Assembly: GCA_039026975.1 (NCBI GenBank)
Contig: JBCCLI010000158.1
Span: 1 to 13,699 of the forward strand
Source: JBCBKZ01 sp039026975
GTDB lineage: Bacteria > Bacteroidota > Bacteroidia > J057
DNA: 13,699 nt
Direction: 5' to 3'
Positions 1-6,150 of this stretch are shown here, in pieces. Below the pieces are notes generated by a model. It saw nothing but the letters and a program-made list of their open reading frames with translations, searched no databases and was not told where the DNA came from. Each line of letters starts with the position of its first letter. Within the stretch, counting starts at the first letter, position 1. Both the position numbers and the translations under genes were made by a program.

Positions 1-1
1 G

Positions 2-400
2 GGATCTAATAGAAAAGGTATCAAAGAATATACTTACATAGATAATTCTCCTAGAAAAGGAAGTAACTTTTACCGGCTAATGGTAGAGAAGGATAAAGGT
101 GACCCAGCCTTTGGACCTGAGTTAATCCTTGAGAACTTCACAGGCGGCTATCATACCACCTTTATGTATCCTATGACCTCCGTTTTTGGGACTACTTTTA
201 AGTTTATGATGACAGAGCCGGAGGAAGTTCAACTCTACTTAATGGATGAGAAAGGGAACCTGATAGGCAACATTCATAGCCCGCAGGCAAATGAAGGAGA
301 ACACACAGTGGAAATAGATATGGATGCTATAGAACCGGGTTCTTATATTTGTGAAATTGTAGTAGGAGACCACAGGTTTAGAAGGAAATTTACAAAATAG
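2..400 (+). CDS. C-terminal part of a T9SS-exported surface/secreted protein (5' truncated)
   Basis: The reading frame is open from base 2 of the window, so this is the end of a longer gene and the first in-frame ATG (80) is not its true start. The 132 visible residues begin with a stretch ending in FYRL (about residues 8-26) that resembles the fibronectin-like strand often found just before T9SS sorting domains (the 'Y-x-D-x-x-P-x-x-G-x-x-Y-Y-R-L' pattern). An ~85-residue beta-rich tail follows, with a degenerate 'YPM' in place of the usual YPNP, a 'LYLMDEKGNLIG' strand and a 'GSYICEIVVGDHRFRRKF' ending. This matches the plan of a type A T9SS C-terminal domain, which directs export across the outer membrane and is normally removed or anchored. 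The catalytic or binding part lies outside the window, so no function can be assigned. The stop is 72 bp before the GAF-like gene, on the same strand. Confidence 0.8.
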   Translation, partial: GSNRKGIKEYTYIDNSPRKGSNFYRLMVEKDKGDPAFGPELILENFTGGYHTTFMYPMTSVFGTTFKFMMTEPEEVQLYLMDEKGNLIGNIHSPQANEGEHTVEIDMDAIEPGSYICEIVVGDHRFRRKFTK

Positions 401-472
401 GGGGTTTTCTACCATATAGCTGAACCTCAGTACAGTAAAACCGTAAAAGAATGGTCTACCTGCACTGAAACC

Positions 473-2860
473 ATGGATCGCGCTGACCTAAACGGAACGG
501 AAACCCACCCTCGACGAAAGGCCTTACATACAGCCCCTTACAAATCTATTGTATCTCTTAGACCCTTAATTCATTACTGGCTAGATGCAGTAGATAAAGG
601 GAATGAGATAGATGGCTTACTAGCCCTAAGGGTAAGGGAGCAGCTGGCGGCTAATCCCACCCTTCTTCAGCCTGTAGAGAATGTAGCCATTCTACGGCAA
701 CATACGAGCCTGGTAGACATACTCATGACAGCGGTTTTTCCACCTGCCTTGAGAGAAGAAATCATGGGGGCGGCATTAGCCCCCAACTTGACAGATCCTA
801 TTTACTACACCCCCCGCTACGAGAAACTGATGTATCTCTACGGTAAGGAGTTTTTCACTACCTATACTTATGATCATCAGACAAGCTTTAATAACCAGTT
901 ACTATTTGCCTGCAATCTTATTCTCAAGAAAAAATATGGCATAGATGCTTTTAGGGAGGCCCCCTTATTTTTTCATTTAGAAGAATCTGATAAGAATTTC
1001 CACAGGTATTATAAATCTTCTGTTTTCACAAAATTTCTGGAGCTACACCCTAGGGGAAATGAAAAGTCTCTGGAAGATCATGAATTACATAGGCTGCTGC
1101 AGTATCCTGATGATGTATCCCTCTGGCAGGATTATCTAAAACCAGAGACCTATGCCATTGAAGGATTGGTCTTCTTGCACCTAATGGAAATGAGTGAGGA
1201 AGAAACCCTTTCAGGTCTTACCTATGACCTTTTATCCAGGGATGCACTTATCACCCAAGAAAAAAGGGAGGCTCTAACTAGAAGACTGAGGAATTTGGTC
1301 AGGGTACCTGACTTAAAGTTGGGGATACAACTGCTATCTGCCTGTCCTACTTTCCAGCAGGTAACAGGAGATTCTCTTTGGCAAGACATGAATTTAGGGG
1401 GTGAGGCGTTTTCTGAAGAGTTACTACAAACAGAAGCCCTTTTTCCGCTCCAGCACGCCAAAATTTGTGTATTCCCTGACCTGAGTACAATAGCACACAC
1501 CCACCCTTACTACCAGTACCTGCTAGATAAAGGCATTAAAAATTTAGTTATAGCCCCTCTACAGACTACGGATGGGCTCATAGGGTTTCTGGAACTGGGC
1601 AGCGCCTTTAAGGGTGCCATAGGAAACATTAATAGCCTGAAAGTCAGGGAAGTGCTTCCCATTTTTGCTTTAGCGCTGGAGAGAAGTCTGGTAGAATGTG
1701 AGAATAGGATACAGGCCTACATTCAAGAAACTTATACCCACATTCACACTTCAGTAGCCTGGAAATTTAGGGCCTCAGCTATTAAGGCTATCTCAGGTCT
1801 GCCTACTGCCCCTCAAAGCCCTGACCACATCATTTTCAAACAGGTATTTCCACTCTATGGGGTGGCAGACATTAGGTCTTCCACTATTGCGAGAAACCAT
1901 GCCATCCAGTCTGACTTAGTCCAGCAACTAAGTCTGGCCCAGCAGGTACTTAATGAGTCTCAGGTACTTCACCCCCTGCCCCTGGTAGAGAAACTGAACT
2001 ATAAAATAGATGAATTCAAAAAGAATATAGAAGATACCCTCCACTCTGGAGATGAGATTTCTATTCTGGAATTGATCCGAGAGGAGTTAGAACCCTTATT
2101 TCATCACTTGAGAACCAGTTATCCCGACTTGGAGAAAATCATTGCGCTCTATGAAGATACCCTGGAGCCGGAGATGGGCTTTATATATAAAAGGAGAAAA
2201 GACTACGAAGAAAGCGTCCAACAAATCAATACCCTTCTCAGCAAACTTATGGAAGAAAAACAGCAAGAAGCCCAGGACATCTTTCCCCACTTTTTCTCTA
2301 AAACCCTCACGGATGGGATAGAATATAATATGTACATAGGTGCCTCCATCAGGCCAGACCTTCCCTTTGATCCTCACCATCTTCAGCATTTACGGCTTTG
2401 GCAAATCATCACTACCTGTGAGCTAGCCCGGCGAGCAGCCCAGCTTAAGTCCCAGCTACCAGTAGCTATGGATTTGGCTCATCTCATTTTAGTTCATAAT
2501 TCTCCCTTAGCTATAGGCTTTAAAATGGATGAGAAACAATTTGATGTGGATGGTTCCTTTAATGTCCAGTATGAGATCATCAAAAAGCGTATAGATAAAG
2601 CCTACGTTTCTGATAGCTATGAGAGAGTCACGCAGCCCGGTAAGCTAAGTATAGTGTATACCCATGAGAAAGATGCAGAAGAGTACATGGCCTATATCCA
2701 CTACTTATGTGAGAAGGAATATCTAAAGCAAGAAATTGAATACCTGGACATAGAGCCGCTCCAGGGCGTACAGGGACTTAAGGCGTTAAGGATTCCCATT
2801 AATTTATATACCCCCGTTCTTCACGCAGAACCTACCGTCAAAGGGCTATTTAAGGGGTAG
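473..2860 (+). CDS. GAF-like domain protein of unknown function (cytoplasmic, 795 aa)
   Basis: This protein has no signal peptide or membrane segments, so it is probably cytoplasmic. The N-terminal ~300 residues are mostly helical and unassigned. Residues ~315-425 look like a GAF fold: a strand with 'AKICVFPDL', then 'LVIAPLQTTDGLIGFLELGS', then a helix with 'VREVLPIFALALERSLVE'. After it comes a conserved-looking stretch, PLYGVADIRSST (from residue 460), a helical and partly coiled-coil section (~480-620), and a C-terminal domain with 'KMDEKQFDVDGSFNVQYE'. I associate this layout with a family common in Bacteroidota and usually labelled only 'GAF domain-containing protein'. No kinase, cyclase or DNA-binding motif is visible, so a ligand-sensing or scaffold role is only inference. 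ATG 473 is the only ATG between the preceding in-frame stop (398) and the body of the protein; there is no Shine-Dalgarno sequence. Confidence 0.85.
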   Translation: MDRADLNGTETHPRRKALHTAPYKSIVSLRPLIHYWLDAVDKGNEIDGLLALRVREQLAANPTLLQPVENVAILRQHTSLVDILMTAVFPPALREEIMGAALAPNLTDPIYYTPRYEKLMYLYGKEFFTTYTYDHQTSFNNQLLFACNLILKKKYGIDAFREAPLFFHLEESDKNFHRYYKSSVFTKFLELHPRGNEKSLEDHELHRLLQYPDDVSLWQDYLKPETYAIEGLVFLHLMEMSEEETLSGLTYDLLSRDALITQEKREALTRRLRNLVRVPDLKLGIQLLSACPTFQQVTGDSLWQDMNLGGEAFSEELLQTEALFPLQHAKICVFPDLSTIAHTHPYYQYLLDKGIKNLVIAPLQTTDGLIGFLELGSAFKGAIGNINSLKVREVLPIFALALERSLVECENRIQAYIQETYTHIHTSVAWKFRASAIKAISGLPTAPQSPDHIIFKQVFPLYGVADIRSSTIARNHAIQSDLVQQLSLAQQVLNESQVLHPLPLVEKLNYKIDEFKKNIEDTLHSGDEISILELIREELEPLFHHLRTSYPDLEKIIALYEDTLEPEMGFIYKRRKDYEESVQQINTLLSKLMEEKQQEAQDIFPHFFSKTLTDGIEYNMYIGASIRPDLPFDPHHLQHLRLWQIITTCELARRAAQLKSQLPVAMDLAHLILVHNSPLAIGFKMDEKQFDVDGSFNVQYEIIKKRIDKAYVSDSYERVTQPGKLSIVYTHEKDAEEYMAYIHYLCEKEYLKQEIEYLDIEPLQGVQGLKALRIPINLYTPVLHAEPTVKGLFKG

Positions 2861-2896
2861 TCCATTAGGGTATTCTTCCTGTTTGACGTCCTACTA

Positions 2897-2928
2897 TTGT
2901 TTTCAAACTTTCTATACCCCTATATTTG
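2897..2928 (+). promoter_or_regulatory. Candidate Bacteroidota sigma-A promoter for the lipoprotein gene
   Basis: TATATTTG at 2921-2928 matches the Bacteroidota -7 consensus TAnnTTTG at all fixed positions. A TTG at 2897-2899 lies 21 bp upstream, close to the usual -33 spacing. Transcription would start about 10 bp before ATG 2947. A TTG start codon at 2926 would lie inside this box, which favours ATG 2947 as the translation start. The match is short and could be chance in AT-rich DNA. Confidence 0.5.
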
Positions 2929-2946
2929 GTAGATAGCTGGAACTAT

Positions 2947-3813
2947 ATGAGGCGCTTAATTGGCTTTGCTTTCTTGTGTATGAGTGTTTGGGGCTGTGAA
3001 GAGTTAGCTCCTTCTGCAGAGATGCCTGTATATATTCAGGTAGAAGAAATGTCCATAGTAGATCTCTCCAACCAGCGGATCAACAATCCTCCGGGTCTAA
3101 GGGATGTATGGGTATATGACAACCAAAGCTTTCACGGAGCCTATGACGCAGGAACCGTATTTCCTATCATTCCCCCTGAAGATGGGATGCTTAGACTGGA
3201 AGCTGGTATATTTATAGACGGTCTTTCTGCCTTCCGAAGGTCCTACCCTTTTTTGCAGGCTATGGAGATGGACATAAGTGCGGCACCGGCTGAGACCCTT
3301 CAGATTAAGCCTGTGTTTAGGTACTTACCTAGTTCCGCCTTAAGCATGCCTTTCACAGAAACCTTTGAGCAGGGCAGCAGCAAGCTGGTAACTACCATTA
3401 ATGAGCCTAATACAGCCAGGCTCAGCATTTCTACTTCTGACTCTTTCCTGGGTTCTGCTGCGGGAAAGGTAAACTTTAATGCTTCACAGACCCTGATGCT
3501 TCTCCAGAGTAATGAATTTTTCCCACTCCCTCAGGGAAATGCAGAAGATGTCTTCCTAGAATTGAGTTATAAAAATAGCGTTCCCTTTAACGTAGGCATA
3601 AATTCTGTCTCTAATGCAGGGGCGGAAAGCCTAACTCATCCAGTTACTTACAAGGCAAGTGACAAATGGAATACAGTATTTGTATATTTGACCCCTTTAT
3701 TGGACAATGTTCCATTGAATTCCGTCTTTCAATTATTCATCAGTGCTAATGCTGGGGGTAATTCCGGTACTATCCAATTAGACAATGTTCGGATTATACA
3801 CCTAAAGCCTTGA
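2947..3813 (+). CDS. Predicted outer-membrane/periplasmic lipoprotein, unknown function
   Basis: The 288-aa product begins with MRRLIGFAFLCMSVWGC, a short lipoprotein signal peptide: two arginines, a hydrophobic core, and a V-W-G-C lipobox placing the lipidated cysteine at residue 17. The frame extends 21 bp upstream to a TTG at 2926, but ATG 2947 puts the charged residues at the very N-terminus and is preferred. The mature protein appears all-beta. The N-terminal half (about residues 25-130) has a Pro-rich 'FPIIPPEDG' loop. The C-terminal half (about 135-288) resembles a jelly-roll/carbohydrate-binding-like sandwich ending in 'GTIQLDNVRIIHLKP', a closing strand common in such modules; this is fold-level resemblance only. 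It lies 28 bp before the sugar transferase, so the two are probably co-transcribed. A role in handling or anchoring a surface polysaccharide is possible but unproven. Confidence 0.8.
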   Translation: MRRLIGFAFLCMSVWGCEELAPSAEMPVYIQVEEMSIVDLSNQRINNPPGLRDVWVYDNQSFHGAYDAGTVFPIIPPEDGMLRLEAGIFIDGLSAFRRSYPFLQAMEMDISAAPAETLQIKPVFRYLPSSALSMPFTETFEQGSSKLVTTINEPNTARLSISTSDSFLGSAAGKVNFNASQTLMLLQSNEFFPLPQGNAEDVFLELSYKNSVPFNVGINSVSNAGAESLTHPVTYKASDKWNTVFVYLTPLLDNVPLNSVFQLFISANAGGNSGTIQLDNVRIIHLKP

Positions 3814-3841
3814 TGGAGATGAGGTAGATGTAGTCCTTTTT

Positions 3842-5245
3842 ATGCAAGTACGCCGCAGGTTTTTCCAAGCTCTTCTATATCTGCTCAGTGATGCCCTCAT
3901 GAGCTATTTCTCCTGGATTGTCTTTGGGGTAGTTACAGGAGATATATGGGATAAAGCAGGAGAGGTAGACTACCAACTATTTATTAATGCGGGGATTTTT
4001 GCCTTTGTATGGGTAATCATCTACGGCCTGGCAGGCTTATATAAAAAGCCTTTTAGGAGATCCAGGCTACACGAACTTATCCAGGTAGGTAAATTCAGCT
4101 TGATGGGGGTTCTCGCCTTATTCTTCATTATCCTGCTAGATGACCCTGTCTACAGCTTTGACAAGTGGAGAATTTCCTTTACGCAATATCTTGTCATCCA
4201 GACCTCCTTAGTTAGTATCTCCAGGTTTATCATCACTACCCGTACTAACATCAAAATACGGAATAGAAAAATGGGGTTCCCTACCCTATTAATTGGGAGC
4301 GGCCTGGAGGCGAAAAGTATCTACCATGAGCTGGAATATATGCGGAAGTCTCTGGGGTATTTTTTTAAAGGGTATGTAAGTCTTGGCGTACAGAAGGGAG
4401 AAAGCGGGATCCAAAACCTGGCCTATAAAGGCAGTATAGATACCTTACCCACTGTAGTAGAAGAGGAGAAAATAGAAGAAATCATCATAGCCCTGGAAAA
4501 GTCAGATTCTCACAGAATAGGAGATGTAGTAGAAAAGTGTTCCCAGACAGCTGCTACCATTAAAATAGTCCCTGGAATTTATGACTACATCATAGGGAGT
4601 GTCAAAAGCTCCCATATTTTAGGAGCCCCCTTAATTGAAATCTTCCCACAACTGATGAGGCCATGGGAGCAAGTGGGCAAGAGGGTATTTGATTTAGCAG
4701 TCTCTATTACTGCCTTAGCCATTCTGATTCCCATTTACGCTATGCTCACCATAGCTATTAAACTAGATTCAGAAGGGCCTGTGCTCTACTTCCAGGAGAG
4801 AATAGGTAAAGACGGAAAGCCATTCAAGATCATCAAGTTCAGGTCTATGTATATAGATGCTGAGAAATTTGGGCCTGCCCTTTCTAAAGAGAAAGACCCC
4901 AGAATTACTAAGGTGGGTTTATTCTTACGAAAACTCCGCTTAGATGAGTTACCGCAATTTTGGAATGTGCTGGTAGGAGATATGAGCATAGTAGGCCCCA
5001 GGCCGGAACGGCAATTTTACATAGATCAGATTGTAAAAATAGCCCCTCACTACAGGCATCTTCATAAAATTAAGCCGGGTATTACCTCATGGGGACAGGT
5101 AAAATATGGATATGCTTCTAATGTAGGAGAAATGGTGGAAAGGCTAAAGTATGATATTTTATACATGGAACAGATGTCCCTGGCACTAGATATTAAAATC
5201 ATACTTTATACTTTCCTGGTGATCATTGAAGGGAGAGGCAAATAA
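3842..5245 (+). CDS. Exopolysaccharide-initiating polyprenyl glycosylphosphotransferase (WcaJ/WbaP-type)
   Basis: This inner-membrane enzyme transfers a sugar-1-phosphate from a nucleotide sugar to undecaprenyl phosphate, the first step in building an exopolysaccharide, capsule or O-antigen unit. The 467 residues follow the long-form family plan: four hydrophobic segments (~9-31, 47-67, 84-99, 111-131); a Rossmann-like soluble domain starting at LLIGSG (~149-154); a membrane re-entrant helix after KRVFDLAVS (K280); and the bacterial sugar transferase domain to the C-terminus. Family motifs are intact: KFRSM (332-336), the LRLDELPQF segment with the catalytic Asp-Glu pair D368/E369, VGPRPE, and KPGITSWGQV. 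No truncation is seen. The sugar specificity cannot be read from sequence. It probably shares a transcript with the lipoprotein 28 bp upstream. No glycosyltransferase, flippase or polymerase gene lies beside it here, so it looks like an orphan initiator within this window. Confidence 0.93.
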   Translation: MQVRRRFFQALLYLLSDALMSYFSWIVFGVVTGDIWDKAGEVDYQLFINAGIFAFVWVIIYGLAGLYKKPFRRSRLHELIQVGKFSLMGVLALFFIILLDDPVYSFDKWRISFTQYLVIQTSLVSISRFIITTRTNIKIRNRKMGFPTLLIGSGLEAKSIYHELEYMRKSLGYFFKGYVSLGVQKGESGIQNLAYKGSIDTLPTVVEEEKIEEIIIALEKSDSHRIGDVVEKCSQTAATIKIVPGIYDYIIGSVKSSHILGAPLIEIFPQLMRPWEQVGKRVFDLAVSITALAILIPIYAMLTIAIKLDSEGPVLYFQERIGKDGKPFKIIKFRSMYIDAEKFGPALSKEKDPRITKVGLFLRKLRLDELPQFWNVLVGDMSIVGPRPERQFYIDQIVKIAPHYRHLHKIKPGITSWGQVKYGYASNVGEMVERLKYDILYMEQMSLALDIKIILYTFLVIIEGRGK

Positions 5246-5247
5246 GC

Positions 5248-5697
5248 TCAAGGCTGCTTTAATAATTCCTTAAGCCTCATGTCCACAATCAGCTTCTGAT
5301 TCTTTTTCCTGTAGTTTAAATCATTCCTTACCCCGTTTACCATCTCTCTAAGCTGCTTGGTTCTGGCTATATCCTGACTGGTAGGATTTCCTAAACTTAG
5401 CTTCTTAATCTCATTTTCTAATACCCTGATTTCCTGTTCTTTCTGGCTTATCTGGATTCTTAGGAGGCTACTAAGGATTTTCTCCATTTCTTCCCTAATC
5501 CGGATTTTACTTTGCTGATCTCCTAGCTTATAGGCAGAAACCAATAATTCAAGTTGCTTTTGGGTAGAGGTGAGAGTAGGGCCTAAGGATCTGGTGATCT
5601 GTGAGTTACGTGAGCTGTCTAATGATCTTGATGGTACGTTCTGGGCAAAGAGCAAAGTGGATGTAAAAACAAGCGTAATAATTAGGAGGAACCTCAT
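5248..5697 (-). CDS. Small exported coiled-coil protein, unknown function
   Basis: The 149-aa product starts with a clear signal peptide, MRFLLIITLVFTSTLLFA, with predicted cleavage before QNVPS. The frame also allows a TTG start at 5703, but ATG at 5697 gives the better N-terminus and is chosen. The mature protein is highly charged and helical: from about residue 45 to 125 there are heptad-like runs (EEMEKILSSLLRIQISQKEQ, then EIRVLENEIKKL), predicting a coiled coil. It is probably periplasmic. No enzymatic motif is visible and I do not recognise a named family. The gene is convergent with the sugar transferase; only 2 bp separate the stops and no terminator is visible between them. Its 5' end faces the receptor's upstream region, so 5698-6150 must carry divergent promoters. 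Confidence 0.78.
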   Translation of the reverse strand: MRFLLIITLVFTSTLLFAQNVPSRSLDSSRNSQITRSLGPTLTSTQKQLELLVSAYKLGDQQSKIRIREEMEKILSSLLRIQISQKEQEIRVLENEIKKLSLGNPTSQDIARTKQLREMVNGVRNDLNYRKKNQKLIVDMRLKELLKQP

Positions 5698-5703
5698 AAA
5701 CAA

Positions 5704-6150
5704 TTCTCAATACCCTTTCAAAATAGAAAATAACAGTTTGCACCTTGGTAAAACTTGGGAATATGCCCCAGTAGTCAAAAGCTAAATCCCAACTGGAATT
5801 ACGTAACCATGAATGGTTCAGCCATTTAATTTAATAATACTATGATTTTTTGATTTATCATCAATTTTGAATAATCGCACAAAGAAAATGCCCTTATAAA
5901 AGGGGTAAGATTTAGTTCGTATTTACATAAATTCTTTTCCACAATTAATAGATTCTTAAAACTACTTAACAATTTCATAACATTCTCCTCACCTTCTCTT
6001 TACAGCCTCTTACGATCTATGCACTTTGAATTAAAACGTATAAATCGAGCTGCGTCATATTTTTATTGGGGTCAAGCCTGTAGGTAACCGTTAGAACCAG
6101 CTCTGCTAAGCCATGTATCCCTGACCTAACTACCAGAATAACAAACCACT
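5704..6150. other. Divergent intergenic region (447 bp), AT-rich, with small inverted repeats
   Basis: I see no convincing gene here. The open frame running into it from 5570 is on the wrong strand of the coiled-coil gene and has no coding character. Three short inverted repeats are visible: AACCAT-GA-ATGGTT (5805-5818), TTGAT-TTATC-ATCAA (5850-5864) and CCCTT-ATAA-AAGGG (5891-5904). Any of them could be an operator, but none matches a known site. The 11-bp periodic element at 5956-6015 is listed separately. No tRNA or riboswitch fold is apparent. Confidence 0.6.
5956..6015 (+). promoter_or_regulatory. Array of 11-bp-spaced TTAACA-like repeats upstream of the TonB receptor (candidate PhoB/OmpR-family operator)
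   Basis: Hexamers TTAACA (5966), ATAACA (5977), CTCACC (5988), TTTACA (5999) and TTACGA (6010) start exactly 11 bp apart, with a further TTAAAA at 5956, 10 bp before the first. An 11-bp repeat is the known half-site spacing for PhoB/OmpR-family regulators, and TTAACA with ~5-bp spacers is the Bacillus PhoP box form. A degenerate -7 box, GCACTTTG (6021-6028), lies just downstream, as expected for an activator covering the -33 region. The 3' part, TTTACAGCCTCTTACGA, recurs upstream of the next gene. The regulator's identity is inference. Confidence 0.45.

Noticed and set aside
398..473. Possible single protein joining the T9SS tail and the GAF-like frame, since both are in the same frame with one TAG between
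   Set aside because: The first ends with a complete T9SS sorting domain, which must be C-terminal, and the second looks cytoplasmic. The shared frame is coincidence.
1222..2389. Two antisense open frames of 92 and 97 codons inside the GAF-like gene
   Set aside because: They lie fully within a well-supported gene and show no domain or start context.
5251..5276. AGGCT/AGCCT inverted repeat as a terminator for the sugar transferase
   Set aside because: Only 5 bp of stem with a long loop and no T-run, and it lies inside the coiled-coil gene's coding region.
5570..5785. A 71-codon + strand open frame overlapping the coiled-coil gene
   Set aside because: It lies antisense to a gene with a clear signal peptide and coiled coil, and the part beyond 5703 is AT-rich with no protein-like character.
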